The notes under the pieces were generated by a model that saw only the letters and a list, made by a program, of their open reading frames with translations, was not told where the DNA came from and searched no databases. This document shows, piece after piece, positions 27,095 through 36,903 of a stretch of 64,000 bases of DNA. Position 1 is the stretch's first letter. Each line of letters opens with the position of its first letter. Source of the stretch: Geomonas diazotrophica (GTDB lineage: Bacteria; Desulfobacterota; Desulfuromonadia; Geobacterales; Geobacteraceae); NCBI RefSeq assembly GCF_018919385.1, contig NZ_JAHLMF010000008.1, positions 1 to 64,000 on the forward strand, given 5' to 3'. Position numbers and translations under genes: made by a program.

Positions 27095-27385
27095 CTACTT
27101 CAGGAAACGCGACAGCGCCGTCTTCACCTCGTCCAGCAACTGCTGCTGGCTCATCGGCTTGGCCTGGTCGTGTTGCTTGTCGCCCCCCTGCCCCAGCACG
27201 CAGTTCTCCAGGTGCCGGGTCAGCAGTTCCACCCCCAGGGCATCCAGCGCGGAGCGCACCGCGGAGATCTGGTTCAGGATGTCCACGCAGTAACGCTTCT
27301 CCTCCAGCATCCGCTCTATTCCGGCCACCTGCCCGGCGATTCTTTTCACACGGGTGTTCAACTTGTTTTTTGGCGAGTCGCTCAT
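27095..27385 (-). CDS. csoR: CsoR-family Cu(I)-sensing repressor
   Basis: 96 residues, all helical. Cys33, His58 and Cys62 have spacings 25 and 4, identical to the Cu(I) ligand spacing in CsoR (family knowledge: Cys36/His61/Cys65 of M. tuberculosis). GGGAGCC precedes the ATG. It would repress its own operon with copA until Cu(I) binds; matching palindromic operators lie in and just after its promoter. Confidence 0.92.
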   Translation of the reverse strand: MSDSPKNKLNTRVKRIAGQVAGIERMLEEKRYCVDILNQISAVRSALDALGVELLTRHLENCVLGQGGDKQHDQAKPMSQQQLLDEVKTALSRFLK

Positions 27386-27404
27386 GGCTCCCTCCGAACC
27401 TTTG

Positions 27405-27462
27405 ATACCCCACGGGGGTATATGACTAAGGCAACAATACCCCTAGGGGGTATAAAGGTCAA
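27405..27462 (-). promoter_or_regulatory. csoR-copA promoter with two CsoR-type operators
   Basis: Minus-strand -35 TTGACC (27457-27462) and -10 TATTGT (27434-27439), 17-base spacer. Operator 1 is ATACCCC-3-GGGGTAT at 27405-27421; operator 2 is the same 7-3-7 palindrome at 27437-27453. Operator 2 fills the spacer; operator 1 lies downstream of the -10, 32 bases away (three turns). G/C-tract palindromes with AT ends are the known CsoR site type. Confidence 0.8.
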
Positions 27463-27574
27463 GAGGGAATCACACACGATGCAACGGATAAAGCGCGGGG
27501 AATGATGACAGGGAGGTTGCGCCTCCGGAGTGTCTCGACGACCGCATGGGGTATGAAAAGGCCACCAAATGCCT

Positions 27575-27706
27575 TGTAAGGGCGAATGATCATTCGCCCG
27601 CCTTTGATTCAAGGTTGGGACGTAAAGCTAGGGGGGGGCGCAACGGCGCTGAGGGGGCGTCTTCGGTTATGACAAAGAAAGGGGCGAATGATTATTCGCC
27701 CCTACA
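27575..27706. repeat. Paired GGGCGAAT palindromes, MITE-like
   Basis: Two copies in opposite orientation: TGTAAGGGCGAATGATCATT... at 27575 and ...ATTATTCGCCCCTACA to 27706, enclosing about 80 bases without a gene. With the CsoR sites this accounts for the 345-base gap between csoR and the next gene. Confidence 0.6.
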
Positions 27707-27729
27707 GGTGGTGGACCACGTGGTGAAAA

Positions 27730-30534
27730 TCAACTTTTGAGGAACTGCCTCAGCACGAACGGCAGTATCCCGCCGTGGTGGTAGTAATCGTGTTCGTTGG
27801 AAGTGTCGATGCGCACCTGGACGGTGAAGGTGCCTGCGGAACCGTCGACCCTGGTGAATTTCACCTCGAGCTTCTGCCCAGGCGTAAGCGAATCCAGCCC
27901 GGTCAGGTCGAAGCTCTCGGTGCCGTCCAGGCCGATCCCCTTGTAGCTGTCGCCCGGCAGGAACTGCAGCGGGAGAATCCCCATTCCCACCAGGTTGGAG
28001 CGGTGGATCCTCTCGAAGCTCTCGGCGATGACGGCACGGATGCCGAGGAGCTTGGTCCCCTTGGCCGCCCAGTCGCGCGAGGAACCGGTCCCGTACTCCT
28101 TCCCGGCGATGACGACCAGCGGGGTGCCTTCGGCCTGGTAGTTCTCCGAGGCCTCGAAAATGGACATCTGCCTGCCGCTGCCGTCTCCCTTGGCAAAGTA
28201 CATGGTCACGCCCCCCTCTACACCCGGCACCAGGGCGTTCCTGATCCGGGTGTTGGCGAAGGTACCGCGCACCATCACCTCGTGGTTGCCGCGCCGTGCG
28301 CCGTAGGAGTTGAAGTCCTTGGGCTCGATGCCAAGCGACATCAGGTAGCGCCCTGCTGGAGTCGCCTTGCCGATCGAGCCGGCGGGGGAGATGTGGTCCG
28401 TGGTGATGGAGTCCCCCAAAAGCGCCAGGCAGCGCGCCCCGGTGATGTCGGGGATGGATTCCGGCTGGGGCGGCAGTTCCAGGAAGAAAGGAGGTTCCTT
28501 GATGTAGGTGGAGTCCTCCTGCCATTGGTACAACTCGCCGCTAGGGACGGTAAGGCCGCGCCACTCGTCCTCGCCGTGGAAGACGTCGGCGTAGTTGGTG
28601 GCGAAGGACTCGGCATGGACGCAGCTTTGCACAAGCTCAGCCACCTCCTTGTCATCCGGCCAGATGTCCTTCAAGTACACCGGCTCGCCGTTGGGATCGG
28701 TACCGATGGGATCACGGGTGAGGTCGATGTTGATGTTCCCGGCCAGCGCGTAGGCGACCACGAGCGGCGGCGAGGCCAGGTAGTTGGCCCGCACGTGAGC
28801 GTTGATGCGCCCCTCGAAGTTGCGGTTGCCTGAGAGGACCGCCGCTACAGCGAGATCGCCTTCGACCACGGCACGGGAGATGTGGTCGGCCAGCGGACCG
28901 CTGTTGCCGATGCAGGTGGTGCAACCGTAGCCGACCAGGTGGAAGCGGAGCGCGTCCAGGTAGGGCGTCAAACAGGCGGCAGCCAGGTAGTCGGTGACCA
29001 CCTTGGAGCCGGGTGCGAGGCTGGTCTTCACCCAGGGGCGCACCTGCAAGCCGCGCCGTACCGCGTTCCTGGCGAGGAGGCCTGCGCCGATCATCACCGA
29101 GGGGTTCGAGGTGTTGGTGCAACTGGTGATGGCCGCGATGACGATGGAACCGTGGCAGAGGTTGTAGCTCGTGCCGTCGGGCTGACGCACCGGGACACAC
29201 TGGCCGAGCGAACCCAGGGCCTTGTCCGGGTGTTCCGCCATCAGCTCCGGCGCGACGGTTACCGGCGATCCTCCCTCCCCGAGCCAGCGGTTGAGAGTCT
29301 CCTTGTCCACGTGCGCCGCGTCCTGCTGGCGAAGGGTAACCAGTTGCCTCCTGAACGAACCGCGCACCTCTTTGAGGCGCACGCGGTCCATGGGGCGGCT
29401 GGGTCCGGCGAGAGAGGGCTCCACGTCGGCCAGATCCAGCTCCATGGTATCGCTGAAGATCGGCTCGGGGCGATCCGAAGAGCGCCAGAGTTCCTGCTCC
29501 TTGAAGTACGCCTCCACCAGCGGCACCCCGCCCCCGCGGCCGGTCAATCCCAGGTAAGCGGTGGTCTGCTCGTCGACGGGGAAGACGCCGATGGTGGCGC
29601 CGTACTCGGGCGCCATGTTGCCGATGGTGGCCCGGTCTGCGATGTTGAGCGATGCGGAGCCGGGACCGTAGAACTCGACGAACTTGCCCACCACCCCCTT
29701 CTTCCTGAGCATCTGGGTGATGGTCAGCACCAGGTCGGTCGCGGTGGCGCCCGGACTCAAGGCACCGGTCAGCCGGAAGCCGACCACCTGCGGGATAAGC
29801 ATCGAGCAGGGCTGACCCAGCATGGCGGCTTCCGCCTCGATCCCCCCTACCCCCCAGCCCACCACGCCTAAGCCGTTGATCATGGTTGTGTGCGAGTCGG
29901 TGCCGACCAGCGTGTCCGGCAGCACCCACTCCTCGCCGTCAACCGTGTTGACCAGGGCGACCTGTGCCAGGTATTCCAGGTTGACCTGGTGGCAGATGCC
30001 GGTCGCCGGCGGTACGACGCTGAAGTTTCTGAAGGCGGATTGCCCCCAGCGCAGGAACTGGTAGCGCTCGTGGTTGCGCTCGAACTCCAGCACAGAATTC
30101 GCCTTGAGCGCCAGTTGGCTGCCGTACTGGTCCACCTGCACCGAGTGGTCGATGACCAGGTCGGCACGCTGCATCGGGTTGATGTCGGAGGGGCGCCCGC
30201 CGAGCCGGCTGAGGGCGGAGCGCATGGCCGCCAGGTCCGCCACGGCGGGGACCCCGGTAAAGTCCTGCAGCAGGATGCGGGCCGGCATGAACTGCATCTC
30301 CTTGTCCGGCTCGGCCTGCGCGTCCCAGCGCGCCACCGCCTCGATGTCCTCCTTTTTGACCACCACGCCGTCCTCCCGGCGCAGCAGGTTCTCCAGCAGG
30401 ATCTTCATCGAATAGGGAAGCCGGGAGATATCGATGCCGGAGTTCGCCGCGAAGGCCTTCAACGAGTGATAGCGGTAGGTCCTGCCGTCCACGGTGAGCG
30501 TGGAGAGGGTGTTGTAGCTGTTGGTAACGCTCAT
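27730..30534 (-). CDS. acnA: Aconitate hydratase (AcnA type)
   Basis: 934 residues, close to the usual 890-930 for AcnA. [4Fe-4S] ligand motifs SCTNTSN (first Cys) and GYGCTTCIGNSGPL (second and third Cys), plus DSHTTMINGLGVVGWGVGG and the C-terminal swivel domain with GTGSSRDWAAKG. Converts citrate to isocitrate in the TCA cycle. The next gene upstream (-) ends 11 bases away, so the two are probably one operon. Confidence 0.95.
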   Translation of the reverse strand: MSVTNSYNTLSTLTVDGRTYRYHSLKAFAANSGIDISRLPYSMKILLENLLRREDGVVVKKEDIEAVARWDAQAEPDKEMQFMPARILLQDFTGVPAVADLAAMRSALSRLGGRPSDINPMQRADLVIDHSVQVDQYGSQLALKANSVLEFERNHERYQFLRWGQSAFRNFSVVPPATGICHQVNLEYLAQVALVNTVDGEEWVLPDTLVGTDSHTTMINGLGVVGWGVGGIEAEAAMLGQPCSMLIPQVVGFRLTGALSPGATATDLVLTITQMLRKKGVVGKFVEFYGPGSASLNIADRATIGNMAPEYGATIGVFPVDEQTTAYLGLTGRGGGVPLVEAYFKEQELWRSSDRPEPIFSDTMELDLADVEPSLAGPSRPMDRVRLKEVRGSFRRQLVTLRQQDAAHVDKETLNRWLGEGGSPVTVAPELMAEHPDKALGSLGQCVPVRQPDGTSYNLCHGSIVIAAITSCTNTSNPSVMIGAGLLARNAVRRGLQVRPWVKTSLAPGSKVVTDYLAAACLTPYLDALRFHLVGYGCTTCIGNSGPLADHISRAVVEGDLAVAAVLSGNRNFEGRINAHVRANYLASPPLVVAYALAGNINIDLTRDPIGTDPNGEPVYLKDIWPDDKEVAELVQSCVHAESFATNYADVFHGEDEWRGLTVPSGELYQWQEDSTYIKEPPFFLELPPQPESIPDITGARCLALLGDSITTDHISPAGSIGKATPAGRYLMSLGIEPKDFNSYGARRGNHEVMVRGTFANTRIRNALVPGVEGGVTMYFAKGDGSGRQMSIFEASENYQAEGTPLVVIAGKEYGTGSSRDWAAKGTKLLGIRAVIAESFERIHRSNLVGMGILPLQFLPGDSYKGIGLDGTESFDLTGLDSLTPGQKLEVKFTRVDGSAGTFTVQVRIDTSNEHDYYHHGGILPFVLRQFLKS

Positions 30535-30544
30535 GCTGTTCTCC

Positions 30545-31879
30545 TCAGACTTTTTTTACCGCCACGTTGGCCGCGACCAGGATAGGGTCCCAGACCGGCG
30601 CATAGGGCGGTGAATAGCTCAAATCGAGCTCGGCGATCTCGAAAACGGTCATGCTCTTGTAGATGGCGGTCGCCAGGACGTCCAGGCGCTTGGCGACCAC
30701 GTCCTCGCCCACCATCTGCCCCCCCAGAAGAAGGCCGCTCCCCTTCTCGCACAGGAGCACGATCCGGATGGTGCCGCCGCCGGGGAACTCGCCCCGGGTC
30801 GGGCCATCGACCACCACCTTGACCACGTCCTTGTTGAGGGTCTGCAACTGCCGCTCGCTCAAGCCCGTGGTGGCGATGGTGTAGTCGAAAAATTTGAAGA
30901 CGGCAGTCTGGTCGATGCCCCAGAATTCGGTCATCCTGCCGGGGTTGCAGATGTTGTGGCCGATGACGCGCCCCTGCTTGTTGGCTGCCGGCCCCAGCGG
31001 GAAGTAGGAGTTCAGCCCGAGTTGCCGAACGTAGTGCTCGGCGCAGTCCCCCCCGGAGAATACGCCGTCCAGGTTGGTGCGCAGGTAGCGGTCCACCTTC
31101 ACGGCGCCGGCAACGCCCAGCTCGCCCCCCGCCGCGGCGAAGAGGGCCGTGTTGGGCCTGGCCCCGGCGGCCACCACCACCATGTCGGCCTCGAAGGTCC
31201 CCGCCGAGGTCTTCACCTGGCGACCAGCCTTCTCCTCGACGTCCACGCCGGTCAGGAGCTCGATCCCCTTCTCGCGGGCCTTTTCCATGACCTTGCTGCG
31301 CACCTCCTCGCAGAAGGATGGGAGGATGACGGGCGCCTTCTCGATGATGACCGGGGTGAGCTTCATGTTGGTGAGGACGTCCGCGATTTCGAGGTTGGTG
31401 TAGCCGGCTCCGATCAGGAGCACCTTGGCAGGAGGTTTTTGATAGAGGAACTCCTTGGCGCGGCGGGTGTCCTCAAGGGTCCTGAAGTAGAAGACGTCGC
31501 TGCCGTCGAAGCCCGGATAGTCGAGGCGAATAGCCTTGTTTCCGGTGGCATAGACCAGAAAGTCGTAACTTTCGCAGTAGCTTTTGCCGCTCTTCAGATC
31601 GGTGACCTCGACCTTCTTCCCGCCCGCGTCGATGCGGATCACTTCCTGGTAGAGCCGGTAGTCCACACCGCGCTCTTTGCGAATGGTCTCCAGGGGAAGA
31701 GCGTACAGCTTCTCCACCGGCTTGTCTTTGAAGAAGAGGTTGTACGGCATGCCGCAGGCGGCATAAGAGACATCGCCGCTCTTTTCGAGGACGATGACCT
31801 TGGCCTCGGGGGACTGCCGCTTGATCTGACTGGCGGCGGAAAGTCCGGCGGCTATGCCGCCGATGATCACGCACTTCAT
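30545..31879 (-). CDS. FAD-dependent pyridine-nucleotide oxidoreductase (CoA-disulfide reductase/Nox type)
   Basis: The start at 31879 (MKCVIIGG) begins the FAD fold. 444 residues: FAD motif GGIAAGLSAA, redox Cys42 in SYAACGMPYNLF (the single-Cys site of CoA-disulfide reductases and NADH oxidases), NAD motif LIGAGYTNLEIADVL, FAD motif GVFSGGDCAEH, C-terminal dimer domain. Reduces CoA disulfide, persulfide or oxygen using NAD(P)H; the exact substrate cannot be told. Next to rubredoxin, which suggests oxidative-stress defence. Confidence 0.85.
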   Translation of the reverse strand: MKCVIIGGIAAGLSAASQIKRQSPEAKVIVLEKSGDVSYAACGMPYNLFFKDKPVEKLYALPLETIRKERGVDYRLYQEVIRIDAGGKKVEVTDLKSGKSYCESYDFLVYATGNKAIRLDYPGFDGSDVFYFRTLEDTRRAKEFLYQKPPAKVLLIGAGYTNLEIADVLTNMKLTPVIIEKAPVILPSFCEEVRSKVMEKAREKGIELLTGVDVEEKAGRQVKTSAGTFEADMVVVAAGARPNTALFAAAGGELGVAGAVKVDRYLRTNLDGVFSGGDCAEHYVRQLGLNSYFPLGPAANKQGRVIGHNICNPGRMTEFWGIDQTAVFKFFDYTIATTGLSERQLQTLNKDVVKVVVDGPTRGEFPGGGTIRIVLLCEKGSGLLLGGQMVGEDVVAKRLDVLATAIYKSMTVFEIAELDLSYSPPYAPVWDPILVAANVAVKKV

Positions 31880-31904
31880 GAAATGGTCTCCCCCAGAAGA
31901 AGCT

Positions 31905-32063
31905 TTATGCCGGTTCGAACATGCTCTTGTCGACACCGCACACGGGGCAGACCCAATCCTCCGGGATGTCCTCAAAAGCGGTCCCCGGTGCTACACCGCT
32001 GTCGATGTCCCCTACCTCCGGATCATAGATGTACCCGCAAACCGTGCAGCGATACTTTTGCAT
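31905..32063 (-). CDS. Rubredoxin
   Basis: 52 residues from [15 protein letters not shown]. Four Cys ligands in CTVCGY and CPVCGV, plus the conserved DPEVGD and a typical length. Small one-electron carrier with a single Fe(Cys)4 site; its partner is likely the flavoenzyme encoded 25 bases downstream. The longer frame upstream is not used because the start here gives the exact family N-terminus. Confidence 0.95.
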   Translation of the reverse strand: MQKYRCTVCGYIYDPEVGDIDSGVAPGTAFEDIPEDWVCPVCGVDKSMFEPA

Positions 32064-32288
32064 GACGTCCTCCTTGGAATTGATACATCCCTCCCCCTTG
32101 CCAGTTCCAGCTTGGTGCAGGGATGTGAGCTGAAAACATTCATAAAAAGTAGCGGGCGCCCCATTAATGTCAAGCCTACGCCCGATCATTAAAGAGAGTG
32201 GTATATACAGCGGGCGCCATCGGTGTTAAAGATACCCCTCTGCGCGGCGGGAGCCGGCGCGAACCGCGAGACGAACTGGAGTATTTGC

Positions 32289-33491
32289 ATGAAAGGTGTA
32301 CTGGGAAAACTCGACGCGGGGCTTTTGAGCTCCGAGCAGCGTCCGATGCTGCGCTTCCTGGTGGTGCTGACCGCCGCCTCGACCATCGGCCTGCAGGGCT
32401 ACACCATCCTCTTCAACAACTTCGCCGCCGAGATGGTTCATCTGAACGGCAGCCAGGTGGGCGTGACGCAGTCGGTGCGCGAGATCCCCGGGCTCCTGTC
32501 GCTGCTCGTCGTCTTCGTTTTGCTGCTGGTGCGGGAACACAAGCTGGCCGCGCTCTCGGTGATGCTCCTGGGGCTTGGGACCGGCATCACGGCGCTTTTC
32601 CCCTCCTATGGCTGGGTCATCTTCACCACCGTGGTGATGAGCTTCGGGTTCCACTACTACGAAAGCACCAACCAGTCCCTCACGCTGCAATACTTCTCGA
32701 CGGCGGTGTCGCCGCTCATCTTCGGCCGCCTGCGGGCGCTCGCCGCCGTTTCCAGCGTTGTGGCAGGGATCATCGTGTACTGCCTGAGCGGTGTCGCACA
32801 TTACCGCGAGATGTACCTGACCATCGGGGCGCTGGTGCTGGCCGCCGGGATCTGGGGGCTGTTCCAGAACCCGACCCACGCCGGGATCGTGCCGCAACGC
32901 AAGAAGATGATCCTGCGCCGCAGGTATTCGCTCTTTTACCTCCTCACGCTCCTCTCCGGCGCCAGGCGGCAGATCTTCGTAGTCTTTTCCATCCTGCTCC
33001 TGGTCCAGGTATTCCATTTCACGGTGCGCGAGATGACCATCCTCTTCATCGTGAACAACGTGGTGGCCTACATCCTCAACTCGCTGATCGGCAAGGCGAT
33101 CAACCATTTCGGCGAGCGCACCATCTCCTCCATCGAGTACTCGGGGGTCATCGTCATCTTCCTGGTCTACGCCTTCACCACCTCCAAAAATCTGGTCATG
33201 CTGATGTACATACTGGACAACATCCTCTACAATTTCGAGGTCGCCATCAGGACCTACTTCCAGAAGGTGGCTGACCCGGCCGACATCGCCTCGTCCATGT
33301 CAGTGGGGTTCACCATCAATCACATCGCGGCCGTCTTCCTGCCGGCCCTGGGCGGGTACTTCTGGATGATGGATTACCGGATTCCTTTCATTGCCGGCAC
33401 CGTGCTTGGTGTCATCTCACTCATTGCCGCACAATGGATGCGCGTTCCGGACAAAGCTCCTGAAGCCGCACTCATAGCCGAGGCGAAATAA
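32289..33491 (+). CDS. MFS-type transporter
   Basis: 400 residues from ATG 32289 (GGAG upstream), about twelve hydrophobic spans in two halves with a basic cytoplasmic loop in the middle (RKKMILRRRYS). No substrate motif recognised. Divergent from the rubredoxin operon. The start was placed after the short upstream extension, which lacks a ribosome site. Confidence 0.75.
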   Translation: MKGVLGKLDAGLLSSEQRPMLRFLVVLTAASTIGLQGYTILFNNFAAEMVHLNGSQVGVTQSVREIPGLLSLLVVFVLLLVREHKLAALSVMLLGLGTGITALFPSYGWVIFTTVVMSFGFHYYESTNQSLTLQYFSTAVSPLIFGRLRALAAVSSVVAGIIVYCLSGVAHYREMYLTIGALVLAAGIWGLFQNPTHAGIVPQRKKMILRRRYSLFYLLTLLSGARRQIFVVFSILLLVQVFHFTVREMTILFIVNNVVAYILNSLIGKAINHFGERTISSIEYSGVIVIFLVYAFTTSKNLVMLMYILDNILYNFEVAIRTYFQKVADPADIASSMSVGFTINHIAAVFLPALGGYFWMMDYRIPFIAGTVLGVISLIAAQWMRVPDKAPEAALIAEAK

Positions 33492-33570
33492 ACATCTAAA
33501 CAAGTAAAGCGGTAAGTAGATAAACAAGTACGCCATCAAGCCAGCGACAACTGCCAAAGGAGGAACCGAG

Positions 33571-33948
33571 ATGATTACAATTCCGGACAAGATGAAAGAA
33601 GTGATGGCGCATGAGGGCGTGGTGGCCATAGTGACACAGGGGATTGAAGGCCCACACATGGTCAACACCTGGAACAGCTACCTGAGGATCAGTGCGGACG
33701 GGAAACTGCTGGTGCCGGTCGGGTACATGCACGTGACCGAGAACAACCTCGCCCAGAACCCGAGGGTTCTGCTCACGCTGGGTGCGCGCGAGGTTGAGGG
33801 CAGTCATGGTCCCGGCACCGGGTTCTTCCTGGAGGGAACGGGCACCATCGTCGATTCCGGCCCCTCTTTCGACTCGACCAAGGCCACCTTCCCCTGGGCC
33901 AGGGCCGTGCTGGAAATCAAGATTTCCGCAGCGAAGCAGACGCTTTAA
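33571..33948 (+). CDS. Pyridoxamine-5'-phosphate-oxidase-like flavin-binding protein
   Basis: 125 residues, split-barrel type: IPDKMKEVMAHEGVVAIVT, NTWNSYLRIS, LLVPVGYM and NPRVLLTLG are the standard blocks for FMN-binding PNPOx-like proteins. GGAGG lies about 10 bases before the ATG. Function is likely a small flavin or heme-linked reductase/sensor. 80 bases after the MFS gene. Confidence 0.7.
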   Translation: MITIPDKMKEVMAHEGVVAIVTQGIEGPHMVNTWNSYLRISADGKLLVPVGYMHVTENNLAQNPRVLLTLGAREVEGSHGPGTGFFLEGTGTIVDSGPSFDSTKATFPWARAVLEIKISAAKQTL

Positions 33949-33967
33949 GGCACCGCGCGTGAGTACC

Positions 33968-34146
33968 CCTCGCCCTTCGGGAGAGAGAACGGCCTCAGAG
34001 TCTAGCAACAAAAACGCGAACTGCTTCCCCCTATCCCCCTCGCCCTTCGGGAGAGGGGGTGGGGTGAGGGCGCGGCAAAAGGCAACATGACGCGCGAAGC
34101 CCCCTCACCCGCCCTCCGGGCACCCTCTCCCAAGGGGAGGGGAGAA
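33968..34146. repeat. REP-like hairpin elements between 33948 and 34165
   Basis: Copies of the CCCTCGCCCTTCGGGAGAGGG hairpin at 33968 and 34037 plus an inverted related copy near 34100-34145 (CCCTCACCCGCCCTCCGGG). They form opposite-facing pairs and explain this non-coding stretch. Confidence 0.65.
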
Positions 34147-34164
34147 CTCCTCAAGTGAACACAA

Positions 34165-34197
34165 AAAGAGCGCCGCAGGTTTCCTGCGGCGCTCTTT
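34165..34197 (-). terminator. Terminator of the cytochrome gene
   Basis: AAAGAGCGCCGCAGG (34165-34179) pairs perfectly with CCTGCGGCGCTCTTT (34183-34197) across a TTT loop, 30 bases beyond the cytochrome stop. Confidence 0.8.
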
Positions 34198-34227
34198 GCT
34201 TATGCCGTCCCTCTATCTGAAGCTGAA

Positions 34228-34560
34228 CTATTTGAAGGTAGCCATGATGTACTTGGCGATGGCGTGGGCCTCGACATCGGGAACGGACTTGGCGTCGAAC
34301 TTGGTCATCCCGGGACCCGGGTTGCGCATCTTGGCGACGATATCCTTCTCGGTCTTTACCCCGTTGGCGGCGAGGTCCTTCTTGCCGAGCCCCTTCTTGG
34401 GGTTGATGATGTTGCCCCCTTTCGGGTGGCAGGCGACACAGTGCTTATCGAACTCGGCCTTGGCGTCGATCTTCTCGCCCTTCTTGACGTCGGCGAAGGC
34501 GGGAACCGCGATTACCGACATAGACAGCACAGCAGCAGTAGCAATGACAACTTTTTTCAT
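34228..34560 (-). CDS. Monoheme c-type cytochrome
   Basis: The start at 34560 (MKKVVIATA) gives a signal peptide with cleavage near AFA. 110 residues with one heme site CVACH at 41-45 and a distal Met in NPGPGMTKF. Small class I type, like cytochrome c6/c553. A periplasmic electron carrier. Stands alone between convergent/divergent genes with its own terminator. Confidence 0.9.
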   Translation of the reverse strand: MKKVVIATAAVLSMSVIAVPAFADVKKGEKIDAKAEFDKHCVACHPKGGNIINPKKGLGKKDLAANGVKTEKDIVAKMRNPGPGMTKFDAKSVPDVEAHAIAKYIMATFK

Positions 34561-34665
34561 TTTGATTCCTCCTTGGTAGTGTCGGGGGGGCGTGCCCCAT
34601 CTGAGAGTCAGCTTTTCGTAGGCAGGTAACACCAACCAGAAAGCAAAAGCGGAATCAATGCTAGT

Positions 34666-35967
34666 CTAGATTTTCCTGTTGTCAATGACGCGGCATGCTT
34701 TGCCTTCAGCCCTGGGGATGCTGTGGGGCTCAACCAGCTTCACCACGGCCCCCACCCCGAGGACGGAATCGATCTTCTTCTCGACCTTGTCCAGGAAGGC
34801 CTTCTGCTTCTTCATCTCGTCGAAGAAGATGTTCTCGGTGACCTCGATGCGGATCTCCAGGGTATCCAGCGCACCCTTCCGGTCCACGACCAGCTGGTAA
34901 TGCGGCTGGCACCCCTCGATGGCGAAAAGCACGTCCTCGATCTGGGACGGGTAGACGTTGACCCCCTTGATGATGAGCATGTCATCGGAGCGCCCCATGG
35001 TCTTCTTCATGCGGACCATGGTCCTGCCGCAGTCGCACTTGTCGTAGTCGAGCGAGGTGATGTCGCGGGTCCGGTAACGCACCATCGGGAACGCTTCCTT
35101 GGTGAGCGAGGTAAGCACCAGCTCGCCGACGCTCCCCGGGGGAAGCACCGCGCCGGTGTCCGGGTCGATGATCTCGGCGATGAAGTGGTCCTCGGAGATG
35201 TGCATGCCGCGCTTGCACAGGCACTCGCCGGCGACGCCCGGGCCTATGACCTCGGAGAGGCCGTAGTTGTCGGTGGCGGTGATGCCGAGCCTCTCCTCGA
35301 TCTCGCGCCGCATCGACTCCGACCAGGGCTCACCGCCGAAGAGACCGACCTTCAGGGTGAGGTTCTTGGGGTCGATGCCCATCTTCTCCATCCGCTCCGC
35401 GATGGTGACCGCGTAGCTCGGGGTGGAAACCAGTGCGGTGGTGCGGTAATCCTGCATGATCATGATCTGCTTTTCGGTGTTCCCCGCGCCCATCGGAATG
35501 ACGGAGGCGCCGATCATCTCGGAGCCGTAATGCAGGCCGAAGGCGCCGGTGAAGAGGCCGTAACCGAAGGCGATCTGCACCACGTCGTCGCTGTTCACGC
35601 CGGCTGCGGTCATGAAGCGGGCCACCAGGCCGGACCAGACCTTGAGGTCGTGCTTCGTGTACCCCACGACGGTGGGCTTACCGGTGGTGCCGGAGGAGGA
35701 GTGGATGCGGACCACCTCGCGCAGCGGCACCGCGAACATGCCGTACGGGTAGTTGAGGCGCAGGTCCTCCTTGGTGGTGAACGGGAGCTTGGACAGGTCC
35801 GCGAGGGACCGGACGTCCTCGGGGACGATCCCCATCTCCTTGAACCTGGTGCGGTAGCAGGTGACGTTCTTGTAAACGCGGTTCAGAGTAGCCTGGAGCC
35901 GCTCCAACTGGAGTTGCTCGATCTCTTCCCGCGGCATGCACTCGTAATCGGGATCCCAAATCTGCAT
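34666..35967 (-). CDS. paaK: Phenylacetate-CoA ligase family protein (paralog 2)
   Basis: 433 residues from ATG 35967 (GAGAGG upstream). ANL-superfamily motif [31 protein letters not shown], and RTRDITSL; C-terminal domain with [17 protein letters not shown]. Activates aryl acids to CoA thioesters with ATP. Last gene of the ior-paa-liv cluster, starting 2 bases after livF. A close paralog lies at 42557-43861. Confidence 0.88.
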   Translation of the reverse strand: MQIWDPDYECMPREEIEQLQLERLQATLNRVYKNVTCYRTRFKEMGIVPEDVRSLADLSKLPFTTKEDLRLNYPYGMFAVPLREVVRIHSSSGTTGKPTVVGYTKHDLKVWSGLVARFMTAAGVNSDDVVQIAFGYGLFTGAFGLHYGSEMIGASVIPMGAGNTEKQIMIMQDYRTTALVSTPSYAVTIAERMEKMGIDPKNLTLKVGLFGGEPWSESMRREIEERLGITATDNYGLSEVIGPGVAGECLCKRGMHISEDHFIAEIIDPDTGAVLPPGSVGELVLTSLTKEAFPMVRYRTRDITSLDYDKCDCGRTMVRMKKTMGRSDDMLIIKGVNVYPSQIEDVLFAIEGCQPHYQLVVDRKGALDTLEIRIEVTENIFFDEMKKQKAFLDKVEKKIDSVLGVGAVVKLVEPHSIPRAEGKACRVIDNRKI

Positions 35968-35969
35968 AG

Positions 35970-36713
35970 CTACCTCTCCCAAATTTCTTTCTTGTCACGC
36001 CCCAGATAGGCGCGCTGAACGTCCTTGTTTTCCAGCAGCTCGGACGCCTTTCCTTCAAGTATCACTTTACCCGTCTCAAGGACGTAGCCGCGGTCGGCCA
36101 CCTTCAGGGCGGCGCGCGCGTTCTGCTCGACCAGGAGGATGGTGGTCCCCTCCTCGCCCCTCAGCCGCTCGATCACCTTGAAGATGTCCTGCACAACCAG
36201 CGGGGCGAGCCCCATGGACGGCTCATCCAGAAGCAGCAGCTTGGGACGGGCCATGAGCGCACGGCCGATGGCGAGCATCTGCTGCTCCCCGCCGGAAAGC
36301 GTCCCTGCGGCCTGGCGACGGCGCTCCTTGAGCCTCGGGAACATCTGGAACATACGCTCCAGGTCGGCGCCGATCTCAGCCCTCTGTCCGCCGGCACGGT
36401 AGCGCAGGTAGGCGCCCAGTTCCAGATTCTCCTCGACCGTGAGCGGGTTAAAAACCTGGCGCCCCTCCGGCACCTGAGACAGCCCGAGGGAAACCACGCG
36501 GTCCGCCGCGTGTCCGGCTATGTTCTGCCCCTCCAGCAGGATCTCGCCGTTCGCAGTCGGAATGATCCCCGACAGGGTGTTGAGGAGCGTGGTCTTGCCG
36601 GCCCCGTTGGCGCCGATGAGCGTCACTATTTCGCCGGCCTTGAGATGCAGCGAGACGTTTTTTAGTGCGTGCACCTTGCCGTAGTAGGCGTTGATGTTCT
36701 TGATTTTTAGCAT
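35970..36713 (-). CDS. livF: Branched-chain amino-acid ABC transporter ATP-binding protein
   Basis: 247 residues. The start at 36713 (MLKIKN) is used; the longer frame runs into repeat DNA. Walker [10 protein letters not shown], signature [15 protein letters not shown], Walker [12 protein letters not shown]. LivF type. 190 bases after livG, a gap holding two REP-like elements (36738-36850). Confidence 0.9.
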   Translation of the reverse strand: MLKIKNINAYYGKVHALKNVSLHLKAGEIVTLIGANGAGKTTLLNTLSGIIPTANGEILLEGQNIAGHAADRVVSLGLSQVPEGRQVFNPLTVEENLELGAYLRYRAGGQRAEIGADLERMFQMFPRLKERRRQAAGTLSGGEQQMLAIGRALMARPKLLLLDEPSMGLAPLVVQDIFKVIERLRGEEGTTILLVEQNARAALKVADRGYVLETGKVILEGKASELLENKDVQRAYLGRDKKEIWER

Positions 36714-36737
36714 TAACGGTTGTCCTTGATTGTCCCC

Positions 36738-36850
36738 CCTCGCCCATCGGAAGAGGGGCTGGGGGTGAGGGCGCCGCAAGTGGGCGCCTCTCTCGCTCGG
36801 GGCATCTCCCTCCCCTCCCCTTCGGGCGCCCCCTCCCGGGGGGAGAGAGA
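36738..36850. repeat. REP-like hairpins between livG and livF
   Basis: CCCTCGCCCATCGGAAGAGGGG at 36738 and an inverted companion near 36807-36850 (CCCTCCCCTCCCCTTCGGG). Same family as the elements at 34037 and 48700. They split the ATPase genes of one transporter. Confidence 0.55.
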
Positions 36851-36903
36851 CTGGAGGCACTCTTCCCTACCCTCCTGAAAAGGGGTCGGGAAAGGGAACG
36901 GAG

